This document shows, piece by piece, positions 17,727-26,961 of a stretch of DNA of 64,000 nt; position 1 is the stretch's first letter, and the number at the start of each line of letters is the position of its first letter. The notes beneath the pieces were generated by a model. It was given only the letters and a program-made list of their open reading frames with translations, ran no database searches and was not told the origin of the DNA. The DNA lies in NCBI RefSeq assembly GCF_015751905.1, contig NZ_JADOUF010000001.1, positions 6,200,001 through 6,264,000 of the forward strand, read 5' to 3'. This DNA is from Longispora fulva. Lineage in GTDB: Bacteria > Actinomycetota > Actinomycetes > Mycobacteriales > Micromonosporaceae. Position numbers and translations under genes: made by a program.

Positions 17727-18871
17727 GACCGCTCCCGCCGTCGCACCTCAGCATCCACCTTGCTCCGGTCCGCCGACGGTGTGGCCGCCGCGAACTCCGC
17801 GAGTGCCTTGCGCGCCTCCTCGGAGACGTCCTTCGGCACATCGACCTCGACGGTGACCAGCAGGTCGCCCGCCGAGCCGTCCCTGCGCCGGATGCCCTTG
17901 CCGCGCACCCGCAGGGTCCGGCCGCTCCGGGTGCCCGGTGCCAGGCGCACGGTCACCCCGCCGTCCAGGGTCGGCACCCGCAACTCGGTGCCCAGGGCCG
18001 CCTCCGGGAAGGTCACCGGCACGGTCAGCAGCAGATCGTCGCCCATCCGGCCGAACACGTCGTGCGGACGGACCCGGATCAGCACATACAGGTCGCCGGG
18101 CGCGCCGCCCCGTTCGCCGGGCTCGCCGCGCTCCTTCAGTCGGATCTTCTGCCCGTCGGCCACCCCGGCCGGGATCCGGACGTTGAGCGTGCGGGCCTTC
18201 GTCACGCCGCCGGTGCCGCCGCACTCGGTGCACCGGTCCTTCTCGTCCACGATCGAACCGACGCCCTGACAGTCCCGGCAGGGCTCGCTCATGCTGAACG
18301 CGCCCTCCGCCCGGGTCACCAGGCCGCGCCCGCCGCACGTGGGGCAGGTCCGCGGGGTGGTGCCGGGCTTCGCGCCGCTGCCGTGGCAGACGTCGCACGT
18401 CCCCGGCGAGCGCAGGGTCAGTGGCAGGGTCGCGCCGAGCGCCGCGCTGTCGAAGTCCAACATCAGCTCGGCCTCGACGTCGCGGCCCCGGGCCGGGCCG
18501 GTCCGCCGCCGGGCGGCCCCGCCGCCGAACAGGTTGCCGAACAGGTCGCCGAAGCCGCTGTTGCCGCCGCCGGTGAAGTTGCCGAAGTCCTGCGGGCCGC
18601 GCGGGCCGGGCCCGCCGCCCCGGAACGCCCCGCTGCCGAACAGGGAGCGCAGCTCGTCGTACTCCTTGCGCTTGGCGTCGTCGGAGAGCACGTCATACGC
18701 CTCCGACACGGACTTGAATCGGTCCTCGGCCTCCGCGTTGCCCGGGTTGTGGTCCGGGTGCAGTGACCGGGCCAGCGTCCGGTACGCCTTCTTGATCTCG
18801 TCGGCGGAGGCGCTCTTTGACACCCCGAGTACTGCGTAGAAGTCCTTCTCCAGCCAGTCCTTCGAACTCAT
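17723..18871 (-). CDS. dnaJ: chaperone protein DnaJ
   Basis: This is the Hsp40 co-chaperone that stimulates the DnaK ATPase. The 382-aa protein has a J domain with HPD at residues 38-40, a Gly/Phe-rich linker ([17 protein letters not shown]), and a zinc-binding domain with all four CxxCxGxG repeats ([32 protein letters not shown]). The C-terminal substrate-binding domains follow. It lies 19 nt downstream of grpE and overlaps hspR by 4 nt. Confidence 0.96.
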   Translation of the reverse strand: MSSKDWLEKDFYAVLGVSKSASADEIKKAYRTLARSLHPDHNPGNAEAEDRFKSVSEAYDVLSDDAKRKEYDELRSLFGSGAFRGGGPGPRGPQDFGNFTGGGNSGFGDLFGNLFGGGAARRRTGPARGRDVEAELMLDFDSAALGATLPLTLRSPGTCDVCHGSGAKPGTTPRTCPTCGGRGLVTRAEGAFSMSEPCRDCQGVGSIVDEKDRCTECGGTGGVTKARTLNVRIPAGVADGQKIRLKERGEPGERGGAPGDLYVLIRVRPHDVFGRMGDDLLLTVPVTFPEAALGTELRVPTLDGGVTVRLAPGTRSGRTLRVRGKGIRRRDGSAGDLLVTVEVDVPKDVSEEARKALAEFAAATPSADRSKVDAEVRRRERS

Positions 18872-18890
18872 CGAGCGCCTCCCTCCGTCA

Positions 18891-19469
18891 CTATTCCGCG
18901 GTGTCTTCTTCGGCGGCGGGCTCCCCGACGGCCACCATCGCCGGCCGTAGGAGCTTCTCGCCGAGCAGGTAGCCCCGGCGCATCACGTCCACACAGGTCG
19001 CTTCGGTGACGTCCGGCGAGGTGAAGTGCGCGACGGCCTCGTGCAGCTTCGGGTCGAACGGGTCGCCCTTCTCGCCGAAGCCGACCAGCCCGAACTTCGC
19101 CACCGCCTGGGCCAGCTGCTCCGACATCGTGCCGAACGGCCCGACGAGGTCGCCGTGCTCGCGCGCCCGGTCGAGGTCGTCGAGGATCGGCAACAGGGCG
19201 GCGAGCACCGCACCGGTGGCCTGCTCAGCGACGACGCCGCGGTCGCGGTCGACGCGCTTGCGGTAGTTCGCGTACTCGGCGGTGACCCGCTGGAGATCCC
19301 GGGTGAGCTCGTCGAGGGCGTCCTGCGTGGAGTCCTCCTCCACGATCTCGACGGCGGGGGCCTCCGCGGCCGGCGCCGGAGCGCCGTCCGCGGAGATCCT
19401 GCGCTTGTCGCGGATCACGACCGGCTCATCCTCCTGGCGGTCCCCGCCGGTGGGCGAGGCCGCCATCAC
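18891..19469 (-). CDS. grpE: nucleotide exchange factor GrpE
   Basis: GrpE releases ADP from DnaK. The 192-aa protein has an acidic disordered N-terminus, a long coiled coil (about 50-100, [33 protein letters not shown] region), and a beta domain with the [23 protein letters not shown] signature. The start is either the GTG at 19469 (4-nt overlap with the dnaK stop) or the ATG directly after it at 19466. Either way it is translationally coupled to dnaK. Confidence 0.95.
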   Translation of the reverse strand: MMAASPTGGDRQEDEPVVIRDKRRISADGAPAPAAEAPAVEIVEEDSTQDALDELTRDLQRVTAEYANYRKRVDRDRGVVAEQATGAVLAALLPILDDLDRAREHGDLVGPFGTMSEQLAQAVAKFGLVGFGEKGDPFDPKLHEAVAHFTSPDVTEATCVDVMRRGYLLGEKLLRPAMVAVGEPAAEEDTAE

Positions 19470-21313
19470 TTCTTCTTCTCGTCGTCGATGACCTCGGCGT
19501 CGACGACGTCCTCACCCTGCGCGTTGGCGTTCGGCGCGTCGTTCGGCGCGCCCGCGCCGGGGCCGGCCTCGCCGGCGGCCTGGCTCGCCGCGTACATCGC
19601 GGAGCCGGCCTCCTGGGAGACCTTCGACAGCTTCTCGGTCGCCGCCTTGATGGCGTCGATGTCCGTGCCGCCGAGGACGCCCTTGAGCTCGCCGAGCGCG
19701 TCGTTGATCTCGGTCTTCTTGTCCTCCGGGATCTTGTCGCCGTTCTCGGCGACGAACTTCTCGGTCTGGAAGACGAGCGAGTCGGCCAGGTTGCGGCTCT
19801 CCGCGTCGTCGCGGAGCTTCTTGTCCTGGTCGGCGTGCTCCTGCGCGTCGCGCATCATCCGCTCGATGTCGTCCTTCGGCAGCGCGGAGCCGCCGGAGAT
19901 CGTCATCTTCTGCTCCTTGCCGGTGCCCAGGTCCTTCGCGTGCACGTTCACGATGCCGTTGGCGTCGATGTCGAACGTGACCTCGACCTGCGGCACGCCG
20001 CGCGGGGCCGGCGGCAGACCGGTGAGCTCGAAGGTGCCCAGCGCCTTGTTGTACGCCGCGATCTCGCGCTCGCCCTGGAACACCTGGATCAGCACGGACG
20101 GCTGGTTGTCGGCGGCCGTCGTGAAGATCTCCGAGCGCTTGGTCGGGATCGTGGTGTTGCGCTCGATGAGCTTGGTGAAGATGCCGCCCTTGGTCTCGAT
20201 GCCCAGCGACAGCGGGGTCACGTCGAGCAGGAGGACGTCCTTGACCTCGCCCTTGAGCACGCCGGCCTGCAGCGCGGCGCCGACGGCGACGACCTCGTCC
20301 GGGTTGACGCCCTTGTTGGGCTCCTTGCCGCCGGTCAGCTCCTTGACGAGCTCGGTGACGGCGGGCATCCGGGTCGAGCCGCCCACGAGGATCACGTGGT
20401 CGATCTTCGCCAGCGGGATGCCGGCGTCCTTGATCGCGGCCTGGAACGGGGCCTTGCACCGGTCGAGCAGGTCCTGCGTCATGCGCTGGAACTCGGCCCG
20501 GGTCAGGGTCACGTCGAGGTGCAGCGGGCCGTCGGGGCCGGCCGTGATGTACGGCAGGTTGATCCCGGTCTGCGGGGTCGCCGACAGCTCGATCTTGGCT
20601 TTCTCCGCGGCTTCCTGCAGCCGCTGGCGGGCCATCTTGTCCTTGCCCAGGTCGATGCCGTGCTGACCCTGGAAGGTCTTGATCAGGTGCGCGATGATCC
20701 GCTCGTCCCAGTCGTCGCCGCCGAGGTGGTTGTCACCGGCGGTCGACTTGACCTCGACCACGCCGTCGCCGACCTCGAGGAGGGACACGTCGAAGGTGCC
20801 GCCGCCGAGGTCGAAGACGAGGATGATCTCGTCGTGCTTGTCCATGCCGTACGCGAGCGCCGCCGCGGTGGGCTCGTTGACGATCCGCAGGACGTTGAAG
20901 CCCGCGATCTCACCGGCCTCCTTGGTGGCCTGGCGCTGGGCGTCGTTGAAGTAGGCCGGGACGGTGATGACCGCGTCCGTGACCGGCTCCCCGAGGTACG
21001 CCTCGGCGTCGCGCTTGAGCTTCATCAGCACCCGGGCGGAGATCTCCTGGGCGGTGTAGGGCTTGCCGTCGATGTCGACTTTCCAGTCCGTACCGACGTG
21101 CCGCTTGACGGAGCGGATCGTCCGGTCCGGGTTGGTGACGGCCTGACGCTTAGCTACCTCGCCGACGAGAACTTCACCGTTCTTCGCGAACGCCACGATG
21201 GACGGGGTCGTCCTCGACCCTTCAGCGTTGGCGATCACTGTGGGCTCGCCGCCCTCCAGAACGCTCATGCATGAGTTCGTCGTTCCGAGGTCGATTCCGA
21301 CCGCACGTGCCAT
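19466..21313 (-). CDS. dnaK: chaperone protein DnaK (Hsp70)
   Basis: This is the ATP-dependent Hsp70 chaperone. The 615-aa protein has the phosphate-binding GIDLGTTNS at residues 6-14, the [14 protein letters not shown] signature near 175, [10 protein letters not shown] near 310, and the substrate-binding domain from about 365. The C-terminal lid has a Gly/Ala-rich tail ending DDEKKK. A GGGAGG site lies 8 nt before the ATG. It is the first gene of the heat-shock operon, with a strong promoter and two HAIR sites upstream. Its last codons overlap grpE. Confidence 0.98.
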   Translation of the reverse strand: MARAVGIDLGTTNSCMSVLEGGEPTVIANAEGSRTTPSIVAFAKNGEVLVGEVAKRQAVTNPDRTIRSVKRHVGTDWKVDIDGKPYTAQEISARVLMKLKRDAEAYLGEPVTDAVITVPAYFNDAQRQATKEAGEIAGFNVLRIVNEPTAAALAYGMDKHDEIILVFDLGGGTFDVSLLEVGDGVVEVKSTAGDNHLGGDDWDERIIAHLIKTFQGQHGIDLGKDKMARQRLQEAAEKAKIELSATPQTGINLPYITAGPDGPLHLDVTLTRAEFQRMTQDLLDRCKAPFQAAIKDAGIPLAKIDHVILVGGSTRMPAVTELVKELTGGKEPNKGVNPDEVVAVGAALQAGVLKGEVKDVLLLDVTPLSLGIETKGGIFTKLIERNTTIPTKRSEIFTTAADNQPSVLIQVFQGEREIAAYNKALGTFELTGLPPAPRGVPQVEVTFDIDANGIVNVHAKDLGTGKEQKMTISGGSALPKDDIERMMRDAQEHADQDKKLRDDAESRNLADSLVFQTEKFVAENGDKIPEDKKTEINDALGELKGVLGGTDIDAIKAATEKLSKVSQEAGSAMYAASQAAGEAGPGAGAPNDAPNANAQGEDVVDAEVIDDEKKK

Positions 21314-21331
21314 GTTGATGTGCCTCCCGAG

Positions 21332-21350
21332 TTGAGTGAACCGGACTCAA
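21332..21350. promoter_or_regulatory. HAIR operator 1 of the dnaK operon
   Basis: TTGAGT-N7-ACTCAA is a perfect inverted repeat matching the core of the HspR consensus. It starts 19 nt before the dnaK ATG and overlaps the -10 box at 21349-21354. Confidence 0.92.
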
Positions 21351-21377
21351 TATTGCCAGACGATCGCCCACTGTCAA
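21349..21377 (-). promoter_or_regulatory. dnaK promoter
   Basis: On the minus strand, TTGACA (21377-21372) and AATATT (21354-21349) are separated by exactly 17 nt. The first is a perfect -35 hexamer for the principal sigma factor. HAIR 1 covers the -10 side and HAIR 2 lies just upstream of the -35. Confidence 0.85.
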
Positions 21378-21384
21378 ACCAGAG

Positions 21385-21403
21385 TTGAGTCACACCGACG
21401 CAA
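21385..21403. promoter_or_regulatory. HAIR operator 2 of the dnaK operon
   Basis: TTGAGT-N7-ACGCAA differs from the perfect HAIR core by one base. It is centred 53 bp from HAIR 1 and sits between the dnaK -35 box and the divergent GTPase gene. Confidence 0.8.
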
Positions 21404-21477
21404 CTTGGCAAGATCGGATACCGTGATTTCGGTGAAACAGGGTATGAACGAGGCACATCGACGCGGAAGATGAGGCT

Positions 21478-23178
21478 GTGACGGGCGCAGACCAGCTCGG
21501 GGCCACGCTGACAGAGCTGCGGGGCGCGGTCCGTGGTGCCCGCTTTCCCCTCCAGACTCCCGGTGCCGGCCACGCCCGCACCGTCGCGCACGACCTGTCC
21601 GAACAGCTCGACGACTACCTGCTGCCCCGGCTCGCCCGGCTCGACGCCCCGGTCCTGGTGGTGGTCGGCGGCTCGACCGGCGCCGGCAAGTCGACCCTGA
21701 TCAACAGCCTGGTCCGGGCCCCGGTGAGCGCCGCGGGGGTGCTGCGCCCGACCACCCGTTCCCCGGTGCTCGTGAGCCACCCCGCCGACAGCCAGTGGTT
21801 CCGGGGCTTCCATATCCTGCCGAGGATGTCCCGGGCGACGGGGATGGACACCGGGATGTTCCGGGCGATCCGGGACGAGGACGAACGGCCCAACCCTGCG
21901 GCCAACATCCACCTGGTCACGGCCACCGGGCTCACCCCGGGGCTGGCGTTCATCGACGCGCCCGACATCGACTCGCTGGTCGCCTCCAACCGCGAACTGG
22001 CCTCGCAGCTGTTCGCCGCCGCCGACCTGTGGCTGTTCGTGACGACCGCCGCGCGGTACTCCGACGCGGTGCCCTGGGAGTTCCTGCACGCGGCGAAGGA
22101 GCGCGACGTCGCACTCGCCCTGGTGATGGACCGGGTGCCGCCCGGCGCGGAGGCCGAGGTGACCGCGCATTTCGAGGAGCTGCTCGCCGAGCACGGCCTG
22201 GACGAGGAGCAGCTGTTCACGATCTCCGAGACGACGCTGGACTCCCACGGCCTGCTGCCCGAGGCGGTGATCCGGCCACTGTCGGAGTGGTTCGCGAAGC
22301 TGGCCGGCGACGCGGTCAGCCGGGCCGAGGTGGTCCGCCGGACCCTGGACGGCGCGGTGAGGTCGGTCCCCGACCGGGTCCGGACGCTGGCCGACGCCTC
22401 CGGGGAACAGGCGGCCGAGCGGGACCGGGTCAACGACGCGGTCGACGCCGCGTACGCCGACGCGCTCGACACCGTGCGCAAGGACCTGTCCGACGGCGCG
22501 TTGCTCAAGGGCGAGGTGCTGGCCCGCTGGCAGGAACTCGTCGGCACGGGTGAGCTGCTCCGCGCGCTCCAGGCCAGGGTGGGCCGCTGGCGGGACCGGC
22601 TCGCCGCGGCCGTCACCGGCCGCCAGGTGGCCGGTGAGCCGCTCCGCGAGGCCCTGACCAGCGGGGTGGCCGCCGTGATCACGGCCGCCGGGGTGGAGGC
22701 GGAGGACCGGGCCCGCGCGGCGGTGCCCGATCCCCCCGAGCCCGATCCGGTCACGTCCGCGCAGGCCGAGCGGCTGGTCAGGGACTGGCAGGCCGGGGTG
22801 CTGGAGCTGGTCCGAGTGGAGGGGGCGAGTAAGCGTGGGATGGCGCGGGTGGCCGCGTACACGGTGAACGCCACGGGTTTGTTGGTCATGATCGCGGTGT
22901 TCACGGCGACCAGCTTCATCCCGACCGGCGCCGAGGTCGGCGTGGCCGCCGGGACCACGGTCGTCGGTCAGAAGATCCTGGAGGCCATCTTCGGCGACCA
23001 GGCGGTCCGGACGCTGGCCGCGAAGGCCCGCAAGGACCTGCTGGCCAGGGTCGAGGCGCTCTACGCCGAGGACAGGGCCCGGTTCGTGCTCGACCCGCCG
23101 CTGGCCGTCCCCGGCGACCTGCGCGCGCTGGCCGACGACATCGACCGGGCCCGCGAGGCGTGGGGGACGCTCCGGTGA
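21478..23178 (+). CDS. dynamin-like GTPase, membrane-associated (first of pair)
   Basis: This 566-aa GTPase has the P-loop GGSTGAGKST (residues 64-73), a switch region with RPTTRSPVLV, and a G3-like DAPDIDS where most GTPases have DxxG. A helical middle region follows, and then two closely spaced hydrophobic segments between about 465 and 505 that could insert in the membrane. The layout is that of bacterial dynamin-like or YfjP-type proteins, some of which act in membrane remodelling and sporulation septation (DynA/DynB in Streptomyces). The start is a GTG with GGAAGA about 8 nt upstream. Its TGA overlaps the next gene's start. It is divergent from dnaK. Confidence 0.8.
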   Translation: MTGADQLGATLTELRGAVRGARFPLQTPGAGHARTVAHDLSEQLDDYLLPRLARLDAPVLVVVGGSTGAGKSTLINSLVRAPVSAAGVLRPTTRSPVLVSHPADSQWFRGFHILPRMSRATGMDTGMFRAIRDEDERPNPAANIHLVTATGLTPGLAFIDAPDIDSLVASNRELASQLFAAADLWLFVTTAARYSDAVPWEFLHAAKERDVALALVMDRVPPGAEAEVTAHFEELLAEHGLDEEQLFTISETTLDSHGLLPEAVIRPLSEWFAKLAGDAVSRAEVVRRTLDGAVRSVPDRVRTLADASGEQAAERDRVNDAVDAAYADALDTVRKDLSDGALLKGEVLARWQELVGTGELLRALQARVGRWRDRLAAAVTGRQVAGEPLREALTSGVAAVITAAGVEAEDRARAAVPDPPEPDPVTSAQAERLVRDWQAGVLELVRVEGASKRGMARVAAYTVNATGLLVMIAVFTATSFIPTGAEVGVAAGTTVVGQKILEAIFGDQAVRTLAAKARKDLLARVEALYAEDRARFVLDPPLAVPGDLRALADDIDRAREAWGTLR

Positions 23179-24755
23179 GGCCCCGTCCGCGCCCGGTGGC
23201 CCTGCCGTCGCGGCTCAAGGCGCTGCACCGGTTCGTCGAGGTGGTCGCCGACCGCCTGCCGGCGGCCGAGCTGGCTCCCGCCCGGGCGGTGCTCGAACGC
23301 GCCGGCCAGCGCCTGGACATGTCCCGGGAGCACACGGTGGTGACGCTCGCCGGGGCGACCGGCAGCGGCAAGTCCAGCATGTTCAACGCCCTCGCCGGCC
23401 TGGAGCTGTCCGACGTCGGGGTGCGCCGGCCGACCACTGCCAGGACCCAGGCCTGCGTGTGGGGCCCGGCCGGCTCCGGCGAGCTGCTGGAGTGGCTGCG
23501 GCTGCCGAGCTGGCACGCCAGGGAGACGGTGCTCGACGCCGACGAGCAGGCCGCGCTGCGCGGGCTGATCCTGCTGGACCTGCCGGACTTCGACTCCACG
23601 GCCGCCGCGCACCGCGAGGAGGCCGAGCGGCTGTTGGACCTCGTCGACCTGGTCGTCTGGGTGCTGGATCCGCAGAAGTACGCGGACAACCTGGTGCACG
23701 AGCGGTACCTGAGCAGGTTCCGCCGGCACCGCGACGTCACGGTCGTGGTGCTGAACAAGGTCGACACTCTGCCGCCCGACGGGGCCCGGACCTGCCTGGA
23801 GGACCTGCGCGGGCTGCTCAAGGAGCACGGGCTCGGCGCGGTGCCGGTGCTCGGCGCCTCGACCGTCACCGGCGAGGGGGTGGCGGAGCTGCGCGCCCAG
23901 ATCGAGAAGGCCGTCACCGGCAAGCGGGCGGCGACCAGCCGGCTCGGGGCCGACGTGGACACCGTCGCCGGCAGGTTGAGCGCCTTCGTGGGGCCGCCTG
24001 CGGCGGAGATCACCCCTCATCTGGTACGCCGGGCCAGCGCCGCCCTGGCCGCCACCGCCGGGGTGGACGCCGTCGCCGGGGCGGCCGGGGCCTCGTACCG
24101 GAAAAGGGGGGTCGCCGCGACCGGCTGGCCGCTCACCCGATGGTGGGGCAGGTTCCGCCGCGATCCGCTGAAGCGCCTGCACCTGGACCCGGTGGCCCGC
24201 ACATCGGTGCCGCCGCCGACCCCGGCCCGGCGCGCGGCGGCGACCCTCGCCGTCCGGGACCTCGCCGACCAGGCCAGTCAGGGCCTGCCCGAGCCGTGGC
24301 CGACGAGCGTGCGCGCGGCGGCCAGGGCCGACGAGGCCGACCTGTCCGACGCGCTCGACCGGGCCGTGGGCTCGACGGCCATCACGGCGCGCGACCCCCG
24401 GTGGTGGCGGTTCGTCGGGGCTCTGCAGTGGCTGCTGGCGTTGTGCGCGCTGGCCGGGGCGCTGTGGCTGCTGGCCCGGCTGGGGCTCGGCGCGCTCGGC
24501 ATCGACCTGCCACTGCCGAAGCAGGGCATCGTGCCGGTGCCTACTGTGCTGCTCGGCGCCGGGTTGCTCGCGGGCGTTCTGCTCACGGTCGTCACCCGGC
24601 CGTTGCTGGGGATCGGGGCGGCGCGTACCGAGCGCAGGGCCACGTCCGCGCTGCTCACGGCCGTGGACCTCGTCACGGAGGAGCACGTGGTGGCACCGGT
24701 TCGCGCCGAGCTGCGGTCCTACGAGGACGCGCGTAAGGCGCTGGAACTGCTCTGA
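23175..24755 (+). CDS. dynamin-like GTPase, membrane-associated (second of pair)
   Basis: This 526-aa GTPase has the P-loop GATGSGKSS (residues 60-68), RPTTARTQACVW as switch I, LLDLPDFDST as G3 and LNKVDTLP as G4. The full G4 motif makes it the more canonical partner. Two membrane helices lie near the C-terminus (about 420-445 and 460-485), followed by a coiled region. The start is the GTG at 23175, giving a GTGA overlap with the upstream stop; an in-frame GTG at 23160 is possible. Tandem dynamin-like proteins often form hetero-oligomers, which fits this coupling. Confidence 0.8.
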   Translation: MRPRPRPVALPSRLKALHRFVEVVADRLPAAELAPARAVLERAGQRLDMSREHTVVTLAGATGSGKSSMFNALAGLELSDVGVRRPTTARTQACVWGPAGSGELLEWLRLPSWHARETVLDADEQAALRGLILLDLPDFDSTAAAHREEAERLLDLVDLVVWVLDPQKYADNLVHERYLSRFRRHRDVTVVVLNKVDTLPPDGARTCLEDLRGLLKEHGLGAVPVLGASTVTGEGVAELRAQIEKAVTGKRAATSRLGADVDTVAGRLSAFVGPPAAEITPHLVRRASAALAATAGVDAVAGAAGASYRKRGVAATGWPLTRWWGRFRRDPLKRLHLDPVARTSVPPPTPARRAAATLAVRDLADQASQGLPEPWPTSVRAAARADEADLSDALDRAVGSTAITARDPRWWRFVGALQWLLALCALAGALWLLARLGLGALGIDLPLPKQGIVPVPTVLLGAGLLAGVLLTVVTRPLLGIGAARTERRATSALLTAVDLVTEEHVVAPVRAELRSYEDARKALELL

Positions 24756-24857
24756 CCGCGTCGGCCTCGTAGACGTTGTGCTTGCCGGAGGTCCACTGCA
24801 AAGGGTCGCATCCTATGAGGACTGAGCGGGATCCAGCAGCCCCGTTAGGCTGGCCCC

Positions 24858-25904
24858 ATGGCTGACATCTCCAGGTTCGGGTTCCTGAGACACCTGCGCG
24901 CCGCGCCCACCAGCTGGGTGCGGCAGCACTCGCGGGGCAGGGTCCGGCACGAGGGCGTGTCCCAGTCGTTCTACTTCCGCGCGCTGACCTCGGCGTTGTC
25001 GGAGGTGCCGGTCGACGACCGCGAGCTGCCCCTGCTGTTCCATGCGCGGACCAGCGACTTCGCCGACGTGACGGTGCAGGCCACGGTCACCTACCGGATC
25101 AAGGACCCGGCGCTGGCCGCCAACCGCCTGGACTTCTCCATCGACCCGGTGACCGGCGCGTGGCGGGCCCAACCGCTCGACCAGCTGGCCACGGTGCTCG
25201 CCGAGCTGGCCCAGCAGCCGGCGCTGGACCTGCTGATCGGCATGACCCTGACCGAGGCACTCAGCGGCGTCGGCCGGGTCCGCGGGATCATCTCTGCCGC
25301 GCTGGCCGACGACGCCCGGCTCGCCGAGCTGGGCGTGAGCGTGGCCAGCGCCCGGGTGGTGGCCATCCGGCCCGAGCCGGAGCTGGAGCGGGCGTTGCAG
25401 ACCCCGACCCGCGAGGCGGTGCAGGGCGAGGCCGACCGCGCGACGTACGAGCGCCGGGCGACCGCGGTGGAGCGCGAACGGGCCATCGCGGAGAACGAAC
25501 TGCAGAGCAAGATCGAGCTGGCCCGCCGCGAGCAGCAGCTCATCGAGCAGAAGGGCGCCAACACCCGCCGCCGCGCGGAGACCGACGCCGCGGCCGAGCT
25601 GGTCACGGTGCAGGCCAGGCTCGAGCGGGAGAAGGCAGTGGCGCTCGCCGCCGCCGACACCAGCCGGGTGACCACCGCCGCGGAGGCCGAGCGGGGCCGG
25701 CTGATCGCCGACGCCAACGCGGACGCGACCCGGGTGGTCGGGCTGGCCCAGGCGGAGGTCGAGGCGGCGAAGCTCGCGGCGTACCGGGACATGGACCCGG
25801 AGATCCTGCACGCCCTGGCCGTCCGCGAACTGGCCGGCCAGCTTCCCGAGATCGGGCAGCTCACGATCACCCCGGACCTGGTCTCGAAGTTCCTCGGCCG
25901 ATGA
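24858..25904 (+). CDS. SPFH/band 7 domain protein without membrane anchor
   Basis: This 348-aa protein has an SPFH (stomatin/prohibitin/flotillin) domain in about residues 25-185, then a long charged coiled coil (about 185-300, rich in Glu, Arg and Ala) and a short C-terminal domain. Unlike flotillins it lacks an N-terminal hydrophobic hairpin, so it may be cytosolic or bind membranes through partners. The start is an ATG 6 nt after a TAGGCT box (leaderless). It sits 101 nt upstream of the NAD-kinase-like gene in the same direction. Confidence 0.85.
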   Translation: MADISRFGFLRHLRAAPTSWVRQHSRGRVRHEGVSQSFYFRALTSALSEVPVDDRELPLLFHARTSDFADVTVQATVTYRIKDPALAANRLDFSIDPVTGAWRAQPLDQLATVLAELAQQPALDLLIGMTLTEALSGVGRVRGIISAALADDARLAELGVSVASARVVAIRPEPELERALQTPTREAVQGEADRATYERRATAVERERAIAENELQSKIELARREQQLIEQKGANTRRRAETDAAAELVTVQARLEREKAVALAAADTSRVTTAAEAERGRLIADANADATRVVGLAQAEVEAAKLAAYRDMDPEILHALAVRELAGQLPEIGQLTITPDLVSKFLGR

Positions 25905-26004
25905 CCCGGAGCGCCACGCGCACGGACAACCGCTGGTCCCGGAGCGGGCCCGGGGCCCGGAGCGCTGCGCGCTCGGACCGCCGCTCCCCGACGGGCCTCG
26001 GGCG

Positions 26005-26883
26005 ATGAACCCCCGGGTCGTGGTCGTATCCCGGCGCAGCGAGCTGGACGAGTTGCTCGGCCGGCACGGCACCCGAGGCGCCGCCGCCTACTTCCTGAAG
26101 CAGCGCGGCCGGGACCTGGTCGAGGTCGAGGCCCGGCACGCAGCGCTCCAGAAGGCGCTGACCAAGGTCGGGTCGGCGATCCCGGTGGACTGGCGGCGCG
26201 GCCGGGTGGTCCGCGAGGACCTGTCCCGGTTCCTGTTCGGGCCGGAGGACGTGGTGGTGGCGGTCGGGCCCGACGGCCTGGTCGCGAATGTCGCCAAGTA
26301 CCTCGACGGCCAGCCCGTGATCGGCGTGAACCCGGAGCCTGACCGCAATCCGGGGGTCCTGGTCCGGCACCCGGCCGGCGCGCTGCGGGCGCTGCTCCGG
26401 GACGGGCCGCGCACCGAGGACCGGGCGATGGTCAGCGCGACCCTGGACGACGGCGAGACCCTGATCGGCCTCAACGAGGTGTACGTCGGCCACGCCACCC
26501 ACCAGTCGGCCCGCTACGCGCTGCGCACCCCCGACGGCGGTACGGAACGCCAGTCGTCCTCAGGCATCGTGGTCAGCACCGGCACCGGGGCCACCGGCTG
26601 GTGCGCCTCGATCGTCGGCGACCGCTGGGCGGCCCCGGACCTGCCGGCCCCGGTCGACCCGGAGCTGGTGTGGTTCGTCCGCGAGGCGTGGCCGTCTCCG
26701 GGGACCGGGACGGAGCTGACCATGGGACTGGTGAGCGGGTCCGGGGTCCTCGAGGTCACCGGCGAGTCGGAGCGCCTGGTGGCGTTCGCCGACGGCCTCG
26801 AGGACGATCACCTCACCGTGGGGTGGGGGCAGCGGCTCACGATCGGGGTCGCGACCCGCCGGTTACGGCTCGTAGTGGGCTGA
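26005..26883 (+). CDS. divergent NAD kinase-like protein
   Basis: This 292-aa protein has an ATP-NAD kinase/diacylglycerol-kinase-like fold. The segment AVGPDGLVANVAKYL (GPDG at 88-91) stands where NAD kinases have GGDGT. The Asp is kept but the second Gly is Pro. The NE motif is present (LNEVY, Asn157-Glu158). SSGIVVSTGTGATGW (185-199) replaces the usual DGxxVSTPTGSTAY. These changes suggest an altered substrate or a non-enzymatic ligand-binding role. It follows the SPFH gene and probably shares its transcript. The short GC-rich gap between them has three CCGGAGCG repeats. Confidence 0.75.
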   Translation: MNPRVVVVSRRSELDELLGRHGTRGAAAYFLKQRGRDLVEVEARHAALQKALTKVGSAIPVDWRRGRVVREDLSRFLFGPEDVVVAVGPDGLVANVAKYLDGQPVIGVNPEPDRNPGVLVRHPAGALRALLRDGPRTEDRAMVSATLDDGETLIGLNEVYVGHATHQSARYALRTPDGGTERQSSSGIVVSTGTGATGWCASIVGDRWAAPDLPAPVDPELVWFVREAWPSPGTGTELTMGLVSGSGVLEVTGESERLVAFADGLEDDHLTVGWGQRLTIGVATRRLRLVVG

Positions 26884-26961
26884 GCAGCCCGCCGCCGGCG
26901 GCCCTCCCGATGCGCGGGGCCCCGGCTGGTGGTTCGCCAGGCCCCACCCGCCAGGTCGGCG

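Noticed and set aside
19835-21274. Long plus-strand open frame opposite dnaK
   Set aside because: It has shadow composition (Asp/Gly/Arg/His-rich) and no start signal; dnaK on the other strand is unambiguous.
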